DNA of 64,000 nt, taken from Acidimicrobium ferrooxidans. Its GTDB lineage: Bacteria > Actinomycetota > Geothermincolia > Fen-727 > Anoxymicrobiaceae. This document shows positions 18,040-26,419 of this stretch, piece by piece. Where the stretch lies: the NCBI GenBank assembly GCA_020723485.1, contig DYIU01000002.1, positions 839,190-903,189 of the forward strand, in the 5' to 3' direction. A model generated the notes under the pieces. It did not search any database and was not told where the DNA came from. It saw nothing but the letters and a program-made list of their open reading frames with translations. Position 1 is the stretch's first letter, and the number at the start of each line of letters is the position of its first letter. A program made the translations under genes and the position numbers.

Positions 18040-19032
18040 CTAGCTGCCCTTCTGCCCGGGCGCGAGCGTCCTCTGGCGCGCCCCGTCGAGCTCGTCCGCC
18101 CTCTCGAGCGCCTGGGCCATGTCGGCGCTGTATTCGACGAAAACCTGGTTGATGATGTAGTCGAGGACATCCGCGATGGTCTGGTCCATGTTGTAGCAGG
18201 GGAAGACGGGGACGTCCTGCTCTCCCGCGAGCTTCAAGATGTAGTCCTGTATCTTGCGGATGTTCCCAATATTGTCCAGATAACGCGCGAACGGCCTTGC
18301 GCCCTCGGTCTCGACCTCGCGTATCTCGAAATGGCTGCGGTGCTGCTGCTCGTCGCCGACGGAGAGCACCAGCTGGATGATTATCGCGTCCTTGAAGTAC
18401 TTCGGGTCGACTATGCCCGGGACTACGTGAGCCCCCTCCACTATGAAGTTGGTCCTCTCGATTATCGCACGCTCGATGAGCGCCCTGATGCCCACCCACA
18501 CCATCGCCGCCTGCTCGAGGAACCCCACAATGACCTTGTCGGTCGTCTCGGGAAGGGGGATGCGCAGCTTCTCGAAGGCGCTGAACGAGGAGTTATAGAG
18601 GCTCGGGATGAGCTCGGGCGCGAACGAGGAGCGCATGACCTCGCGGATGACGTCGGTGGAGACCTGGCGGGTTATTCCGAGCCGGGCCGCGAGCATCGTA
18701 GCCACCGTCGACTTGCCGACGCCGGTGGCGCCGCCGATGAGCAGGATGATGGGCTTGTGGAGCCGGCCCATGGACTGCCACTTGCGGTAGATGTCGACGT
18801 ACTTCGAGCCGACCTCGCGCTCGATGATGGCCTCCGCCGTGCTGCGCACGTGCTCCATCGAGACGGTCGGCGAGCCCTCGTCCCGCAGCGCCTCCTCGAT
18901 CATCGACGCGATGTTGTACGCGACGTCGGGGGGCAAGCCGGTGGCCATTATCGAGATGGCTGTCAGGCCCTTCGAGTAAGGGAGGTGGTGCTCCTCGTCG
19001 ACTATGGTTATCTTCTGAAGCCGTTCGGTCAT
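18040..19032 (-). CDS. 2-phosphoglycerate kinase
   Basis: A 330-residue kinase. The N-terminal ATP-cone-like segment (ITIVDEEHHLPYSKGL, GLPPDVAYNIA) is followed by the P-loop GGATGVGKST and TDVIREVMR. This combination is that of archaeal 2-phosphoglycerate kinases, which make 2,3-bisphosphoglycerate from 2-phosphoglycerate and ATP, the first step of cyclic 2,3-diphosphoglycerate synthesis in methanogens. It lies 93 nt downstream of the cyclic 2,3-diphosphoglycerate synthetase gene on the same strand, which strongly supports the call. Unusual for a bacterium. Confidence 0.88.
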   Translation of the reverse strand: MTERLQKITIVDEEHHLPYSKGLTAISIMATGLPPDVAYNIASMIEEALRDEGSPTVSMEHVRSTAEAIIEREVGSKYVDIYRKWQSMGRLHKPIILLIGGATGVGKSTVATMLAARLGITRQVSTDVIREVMRSSFAPELIPSLYNSSFSAFEKLRIPLPETTDKVIVGFLEQAAMVWVGIRALIERAIIERTNFIVEGAHVVPGIVDPKYFKDAIIIQLVLSVGDEQQHRSHFEIREVETEGARPFARYLDNIGNIRKIQDYILKLAGEQDVPVFPCYNMDQTIADVLDYIINQVFVEYSADMAQALERADELDGARQRTLAPGQKGS

Positions 19033-19125
19033 CCTGGCCTCTTCACGCGCGTCTTGAACGCTGCCTGTTTCCGGGATCTGCCATAAGGGAATACCTGGGG
19101 ATTCGAATACCTCGCCCGGGGGCGA

Positions 19126-20481
19126 TTACCTGCTGAGGTACCTTTCTTGAGCCTTGTTCTCCAATATGTCTATCTCCTCCTCGAGAACCCCATCGAGCTC
19201 TACCGGGACGTTCTCGAGGTAAACCAACTGCCTGCCGCTCTCGGCCGCGAGCCGGGAGACCGTGTCCACCCCCGCCGCCTTTAGCTCGGTCGCGAACACC
19301 TCCACGTCGCCCGCGCCTTCAAGGTCGCGCGCGAGGGCGGCCCTGTCCGCAAGATGGGGACTCTTTCCGATCACCAGTGCCCCGAATTCCTTCTCCAGGT
19401 GCTCCGCCTGGGTGTCGAGGCCCAGAGGCGGGGCCGTGCTCGCGATGAACACCTTTCGTCCGTTCAGGTCGCCAAGGGGTCGGGGTCGGAATACGGTCTT
19501 TACGACCTTCACCTCGGGATTGATGGACAGAGCGCCATCTACGAGCCTGCGAAGTTTCTCGCTGGATACCTGGAATTCTTCACACATTGTAACGACAAGG
19601 AGGTCCGAAAGCAATAGCCGGTACGGTCCCATGTAACCGAGCAGGTACTCGAGCGGCTGCGCGGCCGACGCGACGAGCATCACCGAGTCTACCCCCACCG
19701 GCGGTATGGCGGCGCCGCTCCCCTCGAACAGGACCAGGCCGGCGTCCTGTTCGCAGGCGAGCTCCGCCCCCTCGGCCACGTTGGAGTAGAACGGCGCGCC
19801 CGCGAGCCCTCCGCCGCACCGCCGGCACCCGATGGCCGGCACGGTCCCCATCATGGCGTCCTCGAAGTGGTCGCTCGCCGCGTGCCTGCCGGCGTCGGCC
19901 CTGCCCCTGAGGTACTCGTCTGTCACATCCTCGGGCGAGTGGAGCAGCTCGGGGTGTGGAGGCCCTCCCCTTCCCATAGTACAGACACATGGCCGCGAGC
20001 CCTTCGCCTGGAGGTACCTGGCAGCGAATCCTGCGACCGCCGTCTTGCCGACCCGCTTGCCGGAACCCCACACGCCGATCGACGGCTTGTCGCACAGGTA
20101 AGGCAGGCGTGGCGCCTCGAACGTGAAGTCGGCGCCGGCGTAGGAGACCCCGCGGGCGAGCGCTTCGCACGCCAGGCGGAACCTCTCGTGGTAGCCGACC
20201 ACGGGCTCGTCGGAGAGGTCGTAGACCGTGTCGGCTGGATTCTCATCGATAGCGCGGCGCAGGTCGGCCACCTGCCCGGCGCCCGAATAGACGGGCAGGT
20301 CGCCGAACGTCGAAGAGTCGAGCTTCGCGAGCTTCTCGGTGCCGCCGAGGAACACCAGCGCCACCAGGCGCACGCCTCGCGACTCCGCCAGGTAGCGAAG
20401 CGCGTCGCGCGTGACCTCCGGGTAATGCTCACCGTCTACGAGCGCTATGGCCCTCTGAGCCGGTCCGGGGTTGTCGTCCAA
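19126..20481 (-). CDS. Cyclic 2,3-diphosphoglycerate synthetase
   Basis: A 451-residue enzyme. The N-terminus IALVDGEHYPEVTRDAL, the ATP loop GVWGSGKRVGKTAVAGF (about residue 135) and a VLFEGSGAAIPPVGVDSVMLV block match the archaeal cDPG synthetase, which closes the intramolecular phosphoanhydride of 2,3-bisphosphoglycerate using ATP. A CRRC pair lies at about residue 218. TTG start behind GGAGAG. It sits between a phosphoesterase and 2-phosphoglycerate kinase. Family recognition is from sequence memory only. Confidence 0.85.
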   Translation of the reverse strand: MDDNPGPAQRAIALVDGEHYPEVTRDALRYLAESRGVRLVALVFLGGTEKLAKLDSSTFGDLPVYSGAGQVADLRRAIDENPADTVYDLSDEPVVGYHERFRLACEALARGVSYAGADFTFEAPRLPYLCDKPSIGVWGSGKRVGKTAVAGFAARYLQAKGSRPCVCTMGRGGPPHPELLHSPEDVTDEYLRGRADAGRHAASDHFEDAMMGTVPAIGCRRCGGGLAGAPFYSNVAEGAELACEQDAGLVLFEGSGAAIPPVGVDSVMLVASAAQPLEYLLGYMGPYRLLLSDLLVVTMCEEFQVSSEKLRRLVDGALSINPEVKVVKTVFRPRPLGDLNGRKVFIASTAPPLGLDTQAEHLEKEFGALVIGKSPHLADRAALARDLEGAGDVEVFATELKAAGVDTVSRLAAESGRQLVYLENVPVELDGVLEEEIDILENKAQERYLSR

Positions 20482-20511
20482 GGCTCTCTCCGGGTCCAGG
20501 ATGGGTAAGAC

Positions 20512-21315
20512 CTATTTCACCAGGCGGTCCGGGTGTCCTTCGAGGTTGTGGGGATGCTTCTCCCTGTTCACCGGGAAGGTCACCACGTCGACCGTCTCTC
20601 CGAACGGGTACTTGCGCTTTACGCTGCAGGTATCCGGCGTTATCTCGACTATGTTGTAGCAGGGCTTGGCGTACCCCCGCACGCGCAGGCTCGAGACGGT
20701 GCCGGCGTTCGAGATGAAGAAGTCCTCGAACCGCCACGTGTGTGGCACGTGCTTGTGGCCTGAGAGGACCAGGTCTACGCCCTGGCCCACAAGCAGCTCC
20801 AGGAAGTCACCCGCGTCCTCGATGATGTTCCTCTCGCGCCCGGTCCCGGGGAGCGGGAGGAGGTGGTGGTGCAGGGCAACTATCTTGAAGTCGTTCGGAT
20901 TCACGAACCTGTCGACCATCCAGCGGTAGTTCTGGCGCCCCAGCCTGCCTTCGTTGAGGTCCGGCTGGGAGGAATCAAGCGCGACCATCGTAATCCCCGG
21001 AAGGTACAGGGCGCTGTTCCGCGAGCCGAATATGTCCTCGAAGTGCACGTAGCCGACGTTGCGCGAGTCGTGGTTGCCGGGGATGACCGATATACGCTCG
21101 CAGTCGATGTTCTCCAGGTAGGCGCTGGCCGCGCTGTACTGCTGGCGGAATCCCTCGTTTGTGAGGTCGCCCGAGACCAGCACCACGTCCGGCTCCATCT
21201 CGTTTATCTCGAAGACGGCGCGGTTGAGGAGGTTACTCACGAAGTGATTGGAGCCCACGTGGATGTCGGATATGTGGGCTATCTTTATGTTCTCCCTGGG
21301 CCCGTACTTCTCCAT
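20512..21315 (-). CDS. Metallophosphoesterase, cytoplasmic
   Basis: A 267-residue calcineurin-like phosphoesterase: HISDIHVG, SGDLTNEG, PGNHDSRN, LHHHLLPLP and SGHKHVPH, all metal ligands present. The ATG at 21315 overlaps the upstream stop codon (TAATG), indicating translational coupling to the phosphoglycerate-mutase-like gene. There is no signal peptide. Placed between that gene and the cDPG synthetase, it is a candidate phosphatase for cDPG or 2,3-bisphosphoglycerate, but that is inference from position only; related proteins act on cyclic nucleotides or are uncharacterised. Confidence 0.85.
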   Translation of the reverse strand: MEKYGPRENIKIAHISDIHVGSNHFVSNLLNRAVFEINEMEPDVVLVSGDLTNEGFRQQYSAASAYLENIDCERISVIPGNHDSRNVGYVHFEDIFGSRNSALYLPGITMVALDSSQPDLNEGRLGRQNYRWMVDRFVNPNDFKIVALHHHLLPLPGTGRERNIIEDAGDFLELLVGQGVDLVLSGHKHVPHTWRFEDFFISNAGTVSSLRVRGYAKPCYNIVEITPDTCSVKRKYPFGETVDVVTFPVNREKHPHNLEGHPDRLVK

Positions 21316-22499
21316 TATTCCACCCATCTGCCGGTTAGCGACGCCATGAGCCCGTATCCGGGGTCGAAATGCGGTCCGCCGGCCGCCGCCGCCTTCTCAT
21401 TGAAATAGTTCGGCCCCGAGGGCGCGATTCCTGAGCCGAACGCCGCGTACGGCACCGGCGAACTGTCGTGCGTCCTGGTCGCGATGAAAGTCGGGTGGTC
21501 GGGGCAGACCAGCACCCGGAAATCGGCCCCGGAGCCCTCCAGGCAGGCCACCACCGGTCCGACCACCTCGGAGTCGAACCGCTCCAGCGCCCTCACCTTC
21601 TCCTCGATGTCTCCCATGTGCGAGGCCTCGTCCGGGGCCTCCACGTGCACGTAGACGAAGTCTTCCTCGGCCAGGAGCGAGCAGGCCGCCTCTCCCTTTG
21701 CCCCGTAGTCCGTGTCGAGGAAGCCGGTCATACCCGGGACGTCCAGCGGCCGCAGCCCGGCGAGCCTTCCAAGGCCGCACACCAGGTCAACGGCGCTTAT
21801 CACACCGCCGGTCATGCCGTAGAGCTCGGCGAAAGGCTCGAGCGTCATCCTCGTCCCCTGGCCCCACGGCCATATCATGTCGGACACGGTTACGCCCCCG
21901 GGCAGCCCGGCGAGCACCTCCCTGGAGCGCGACATGAGCTCAAGTATCCTCTCGGAGCCCTTACCGCCCGGCATGTGCCCCTCGAGCGGCTCCCCGGTGA
22001 TGTCGTGTGGGGGTGTGCACTCGACCGCCGAGAAATCGCCCCTTACGAGCATTATGTTGCGATACGACTTGCCCTGGAAGAAACGCACGTCCTCTCCGCC
22101 CAACACCCTGTCCAGCTCGTCGATGAGGCGCCCGGCCTCCTCCGCGGATATGTGCCCGGCGCTGTAGTCGAGCATCCTCTTCCCGTCCGTGGAAACCAGG
22201 TTGCACCTGAACGCGGTCCAGCCCGGCGGTATCTCGATGCCCAGGTTCGCGGCCTCGATGGGACCCCGCCCGCCGTAGTGCGTCGCCGGGTCATACCCGA
22301 GGAGCGAGAGGTTGGCGACGTCGCTGCCCGGCGGCATCCCGGCGGGCACCGTGTAGGCCAGCCCCACGCAGCCGCGGGCGGCCACGGCGTCCATGTTCGG
22401 GACCCGGGCTGACTCGAGGGGGGTCATGCCTCCCAGCTCCTCCAGCGGGAGGTCGGCCGCCCCGTCGGGGACGAGCACGGCGATTTTGAGTGGTGCCAA
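21315..22499 (-). CDS. ApgM-type phosphoglycerate mutase or ThrB2-type homoserine kinase
   Basis: A 394-residue alkaline-phosphatase-superfamily enzyme of the archaeal cofactor-independent mutase type: VPDGAADLPLEELGG, PPGSDVANLSLLGYDP with the phosphorylated-Ser region, YVHVEAPDEASHMGD and CPDHPTF. It starts 4 nt after thrC in the order hom-thrC-X, exactly where thrB lies in Actinobacteria, and mutase-like proteins in this position act as homoserine kinase in some bacteria. The alternative is a true 2-/3-phosphoglycerate mutase supplying the nearby 2-phosphoglycerate kinase. Sequence alone does not decide. Confidence 0.88.
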   Translation of the reverse strand: MAPLKIAVLVPDGAADLPLEELGGMTPLESARVPNMDAVAARGCVGLAYTVPAGMPPGSDVANLSLLGYDPATHYGGRGPIEAANLGIEIPPGWTAFRCNLVSTDGKRMLDYSAGHISAEEAGRLIDELDRVLGGEDVRFFQGKSYRNIMLVRGDFSAVECTPPHDITGEPLEGHMPGGKGSERILELMSRSREVLAGLPGGVTVSDMIWPWGQGTRMTLEPFAELYGMTGGVISAVDLVCGLGRLAGLRPLDVPGMTGFLDTDYGAKGEAACSLLAEEDFVYVHVEAPDEASHMGDIEEKVRALERFDSEVVGPVVACLEGSGADFRVLVCPDHPTFIATRTHDSSPVPYAAFGSGIAPSGPNYFNEKAAAAGGPHFDPGYGLMASLTGRWVE

Positions 22500-22502
22500 G
22501 CG

Positions 22503-23576
22503 CTACCTCCGGGAGGCGTAGATGGCGTCGAGGATGGCGTCGGGCTCGGGCGGGACCAGCGGGGGCTGGCTCGACTCCTTGACCGCCCTCTCCGGGTCTT
22601 TGAGCCCGTGCCCGGTAAGGATACATACCGCGGTGAGCCCGTCTTCGACCAGTCCGCCCGCGCGCGCCTTCATGAGGCCGGCGACCGATGCCGCCGACGC
22701 CGGTTCCACGAACAGGCCCTCTCCCGCGGCGAGCAGGTGGTAGGCGTCAAGTATCTCCGCGTCGCTCACCATGTCTATCGCGCCGCCCGAGTCGTCCGCC
22801 GCGGCCCTCGCGCCCTCCCAGGAGGCGGGATTGCCGATGCGTATCGCGGTGGCGATGGTCTCGGGCTTCTCAACGGGGTGCCCGCGCACTATCGGGGCCG
22901 CGCCCTCGGCCTGGAAACCCAGCATGCGCGGCGGCTTCTCGATGAGGCCCGCTTCGTGGTACTCGCGGTACCCCTTCCAGTAGGCGGTGATATTGCCCGC
23001 GTTCCCCACAGGGATAGCGTGGACGTCCGGGGCGCGGCCCAGCGCGTCGCAGATCTCGAACGCGCCGGTCTTCTGTCCTTCTATGCGGTAGGGATTGATG
23101 CTGTTGACGAGCACGATGGGGTGCTTCTCGGTTATCTCCCGCACCACCCGCAGCGCGTCGTCGAAGTTGCCGTCCACGGCCAGCACCTGGGCGCCGTGCA
23201 TAAGCGCCTGGGAGAGCTTGCCCAGGGCTATCGCCCCGCTCGGTATGAGGACAATACAGCGGAGGCCCGCCTTCGCCGCGTAGGCCGCGGCCGATGCGCT
23301 GGTGTTCCCGGTGGAGGCGCAGATGACGGAGTCGGCTCCCTCCTCGAGGGCTTTGCTTATGGCCATCGTCATGCCGCGGTCCTTGAACGAGCCGGTGGGG
23401 TTCACGCCCTCATACTTGAGATAAACTTCGAGCCCGAGCCTCTCGGAGAGCGCCCGTGCCCGCAGCAGGGGGGTGTCACCCTCGAGCAGCGTGACGATGG
23501 GAGTCTCATCTGAGACAGGGAGTCTAGCCCTATATTCCTCTATGACGCCGCGCCAGCGCGGCGATTCAACCTTCAC
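22503..23576 (-). CDS. thrC: Threonine synthase
   Basis: A 357-residue PLP enzyme making threonine from O-phosphohomoserine. The PLP lysine is in [11 protein letters not shown], and [33 protein letters not shown] and the phosphate-binding loop [10 protein letters not shown] are conserved. Length and motifs are those of the short actinobacterial/Bacillus class. It lies between hom and the mutase-like gene in an operon for aspartate-family amino acids. Confidence 0.96.
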   Translation of the reverse strand: MKVESPRWRGVIEEYRARLPVSDETPIVTLLEGDTPLLRARALSERLGLEVYLKYEGVNPTGSFKDRGMTMAISKALEEGADSVICASTGNTSASAAAYAAKAGLRCIVLIPSGAIALGKLSQALMHGAQVLAVDGNFDDALRVVREITEKHPIVLVNSINPYRIEGQKTGAFEICDALGRAPDVHAIPVGNAGNITAYWKGYREYHEAGLIEKPPRMLGFQAEGAAPIVRGHPVEKPETIATAIRIGNPASWEGARAAADDSGGAIDMVSDAEILDAYHLLAAGEGLFVEPASAASVAGLMKARAGGLVEDGLTAVCILTGHGLKDPERAVKESSQPPLVPPEPDAILDAIYASRR

Positions 23577-23663
23577 CTGCCTGTCCCTTTCTCAGCCTGA
23601 CGCACCTCTGATCAAGCTCGTGTAAGCATTCAACATGAGCCGATCATCCTCAGCCCGCTGCGC

Positions 23664-24959
23664 TCACGCGCCTTCCTCCACCCGTATCACGCTCGGTATC
23701 TCCTGGACTACCTCAAGCCTCTGGAGACCTTCCCGGGCGGCCCTGAAGTTCTTCTCCGAGACCTCATGGGTTATGAGCACTATCTGCGCGCTGTCGCCGA
23801 TGCCCTTCTGGACGACACTCTCGAGGCTCACCTCGTTTTCCCCGAAGATCCCCGCGATCTGTGCCAGCACCCCGGGTCTGTCCACGACCTTGAGCACCGT
23901 GTAAAAGCGGGTCTTGACGTCGTCCATGGGGATGAGCTCGCCCGGCCGTGACCAGTAGGAGCGCTTTGAGACCGGCGGCCTGCCGAGGTTGCGCACGACG
24001 TTCACCACGTCGCCAAGTATGGCGGTCGCGGTAGGCAGCGAGCCCGCGCCCTGACCGTAGAACATCAGGTCGCCGACTGACTCACCGATGACGAATATCG
24101 AGTTGAAGTTCCCCGAGATGCTCGCAAGCGGGTGCTCGAGCGGTATCATCGTCGGGTGCACCCTGGCGTAGACTCCCCCGTCGGCGCGTCCCGCAACGGC
24201 CAGGAGCTTAACCGCGTAGCCCAGCTCGCGGGCGTTCTCGATGTCTTCCGGGCGCACCTTCTGTATGCCCTCCCGGTACACCTGCTCGGACGTATACCCC
24301 GCCTTGAACGCTATGGAGCACAGGATGGCAAGTTTGCTTGCCGCGTCGTTCCCCGATACGTCGGCGGTCGGGTCGGCCTCGGCGTAGCCGAGCTTCTTTG
24401 CCTCGGTCAGCGCCTCGGAGTAGGTGCCGCCCTCGGAGCTCATGCGCCAGAGCACGTAGTTGGTCGTGCCGTTAACTATGCCCATCACCTTCTGGATGAC
24501 GTCGCCGCCGAGCGACTCCTCCATCGGGCGGATGAGCGGTACGCCTCCGCCGACGGCCGCCTCGAACCTGACCGTGGCGCCGGTGGCCGCCGCGGCCTCC
24601 ATCAGCTCGCGGCCGTGGTGGGCGACGAGCTCCTTGTTCGAGGTCACGAGCGACTTACCGCGGCCCAGCACCTCCAGGGCGTACGAGCGGGCAGGCTCGA
24701 GGCCTCCCATGACCTCGATGTACAGGTCGATCTCGGGATCGTTCAGCGCTTCACGCGCGTTCGTCGTCATGCGTGTGCGGTCGACCAGGAACGGCCGGGG
24801 CTCCTCGAGCTCTTTGACCAGTATATGTGCGAGCGACAGCGGCCTGCCGGCGGCCTCGGTCAGCTCGGCCGCGTTCTTCCTCAGAAGGTGGAAAACCCCC
24901 GAGCCTATGGTGCCGCACCCGAGCAGCCCGATGTTGACCTCTCTCACGGAATCGTTCAT
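23664..24959 (-). CDS. hom: Homoserine dehydrogenase
   Basis: A 431-residue enzyme reducing aspartate semialdehyde to homoserine. The ATG at 24959 (MNDSVREVNIGLLGCG) is chosen for its GGAGACG RBS. The NAD(P) loop GLLGCGTIGSGV, VTSNKELVAHHG, VGGGVPLI, MGIVNGTTNYVL and the catalytic KLGYAEADPTADVSGNDAASK are present. The C-terminal ACT domain (about residues 350-428, VVDRPGVLAQIAGIFGENEVSLESV) implies feedback regulation, probably by threonine. It is the first gene of the hom-thrC operon and diverges from the hexulose-phosphate synthase gene. Confidence 0.96.
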   Translation of the reverse strand: MNDSVREVNIGLLGCGTIGSGVFHLLRKNAAELTEAAGRPLSLAHILVKELEEPRPFLVDRTRMTTNAREALNDPEIDLYIEVMGGLEPARSYALEVLGRGKSLVTSNKELVAHHGRELMEAAAATGATVRFEAAVGGGVPLIRPMEESLGGDVIQKVMGIVNGTTNYVLWRMSSEGGTYSEALTEAKKLGYAEADPTADVSGNDAASKLAILCSIAFKAGYTSEQVYREGIQKVRPEDIENARELGYAVKLLAVAGRADGGVYARVHPTMIPLEHPLASISGNFNSIFVIGESVGDLMFYGQGAGSLPTATAILGDVVNVVRNLGRPPVSKRSYWSRPGELIPMDDVKTRFYTVLKVVDRPGVLAQIAGIFGENEVSLESVVQKGIGDSAQIVLITHEVSEKNFRAAREGLQRLEVVQEIPSVIRVEEGA

Positions 24960-25046
24960 CGATCGTCTCCTTGTGCGTGTGATTCCAGATGAGGTTATCA
25001 CACTGCGTTTTACGCGTCGATTAGAGGAGGGGAGGCTCGGCCGCTA

Positions 25047-25055
25047 TGCTATACT
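25047..25055 (+). promoter_or_regulatory. Extended -10 upstream of hps-rraA
   Basis: TGCTATACT is an extended -10 element 57 nt before the start codon; no good -35 is seen 17 nt upstream. A GC-rich hairpin (GCCGGGC...GCCCGGC, 25070-25088) lies in the untranslated leader. The site is in the divergent hom/hps region. Confidence 0.5.
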
Positions 25056-25111
25056 TAACTTCGTTTCGCGCCGGGCGGGGAGCCCGGCAAAGTAGAGAAA
25101 ACGGGAGGGAA

Positions 25112-26404
25112 ATGGACCAGCCGATACTGCAGGTGGCACTCGATTTCGTCGACCTGGAACGGGCCGTCGAGGTGTGCCGCGAGGCCGTCGAGGGCGGCGT
25201 CGACTGGATAGAGGTCGGGACGCCGCTCATCAAGAGCGAAGGCCTTAACGCGGTGCGCACCATGCGCTCCGAGTTTCCCAACCACAAGATAATTGCCGAC
25301 ATGAAGACCATCGACGCGGGCCGCACGGAGGTCGAGTCCGCCGCCAAGGCCGGGGCGAACATCATCGACGTGCTCGGCGCCTCATCGGACGCGACGATCG
25401 CCGAGTGCGTGGACGCCGCGCACAACTACGGGGCCGAGATCGTGGTCGACATGATAGAGGTGGCCGACCCCGTCCGCAGGGCGAAGGCCGCCGAGGAGGC
25501 GGGAGCCAACTACATAGCGGTCCACACGGCGATCGACGTCCAGATGACCGGCGGGGACCCGTTCGAGGTGCTCCAGCACGTGTGCGAGGCGGTCGACATC
25601 CCGGTGGCGTGCGCGGGAGGCGTGAACAGCGAGACGGCCGCCCAGGCGATAGCCCACGGGGCTTCCATCGTCATTGTCGGCGGCGCAATCATCAAGTCCT
25701 CGGACGCGAGGCAGGCGGCCTCCGAGCTTAAGGAGGCTATGCTCACCGGCGTCGCGCGCGAGACCAGGCTCTACAAGCGGGTGGACGAGACCAGCATCCG
25801 CGAGGCGCTGGAGATGGTCTCGACCGCAAACATATCCGACGCGATGCACCGCACGGGGGACCTGGCCGGTATCCGGCCGGTGAGCCCGGGGCTCAAGATG
25901 GTGGGTCCGGTGGTGACCGTGCGCACTTACCCCGGCGACTGGGCCAAGCCGGTGGAGGCCATAGACGTTGCGGGCGATGGTGAGGTCATAATCATCGATG
26001 CCGGCGGGCAGGGGCCGGCGATGTGGGGTGAGCTGGCCACGCACTCGGCGATACAGCGCAAGATAGCTGGCGTCGTGGCCGAAGGCGCTGTCAGGGACAC
26101 CCCGGAGATACGCGAGCTCGGATTCCCGGTCTGGACCCGCCTTGTCATGCCTACCGCGGGCGAGCCGAAGGGCTTCGGCGAGATAAACGTCCCCATCAAG
26201 ATAAGCGGGGTACGCATCCACCCCGGTGACTGGGCGGTCGGAGACGACGACGGAGTCGTCATAATACCGAAGGCCCGGGCGGCGGAGTTCGCAAACCGCG
26301 CCATGGATGTCCTCGAAAAGGAAAACCGCCTCCGCGGCGAGATCAACCGCGGCAGCACCCTGAGCCAGGTCGCTTACCTGGAAAAATGGGAGAAGAAAAA
26401 GTAA
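25112..26404 (+). CDS. 3-hexulose-6-phosphate synthase fused to RraA-like domain
   Basis: A 430-residue two-domain protein. Residues 1-210 are an OMP-decarboxylase-superfamily TIM barrel: LQVALDF, VGTPLIKSEG, DMKTIDAG and GGVNSETA, the pattern of hexulose-6-phosphate synthase, which condenses formaldehyde with ribulose-5-phosphate or runs in reverse to make ribulose-5-phosphate. Residues 225-430 match the RraA/demethylmenaquinone-methyltransferase-like fold (ISDAMHRTG, DGEVIIIDAGGQGPAMWGELA, GAVRDTPEI, VGDDDGVVIIP). The fusion is known in archaea and some bacteria. GGGAGG precedes the ATG. No separate phosphohexuloisomerase is in view. Confidence 0.9.
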   Translation: MDQPILQVALDFVDLERAVEVCREAVEGGVDWIEVGTPLIKSEGLNAVRTMRSEFPNHKIIADMKTIDAGRTEVESAAKAGANIIDVLGASSDATIAECVDAAHNYGAEIVVDMIEVADPVRRAKAAEEAGANYIAVHTAIDVQMTGGDPFEVLQHVCEAVDIPVACAGGVNSETAAQAIAHGASIVIVGGAIIKSSDARQAASELKEAMLTGVARETRLYKRVDETSIREALEMVSTANISDAMHRTGDLAGIRPVSPGLKMVGPVVTVRTYPGDWAKPVEAIDVAGDGEVIIIDAGGQGPAMWGELATHSAIQRKIAGVVAEGAVRDTPEIRELGFPVWTRLVMPTAGEPKGFGEINVPIKISGVRIHPGDWAVGDDDGVVIIPKARAAEFANRAMDVLEKENRLRGEINRGSTLSQVAYLEKWEKKK

Positions 26405-26419
26405 CCGGGACTCGCTACA

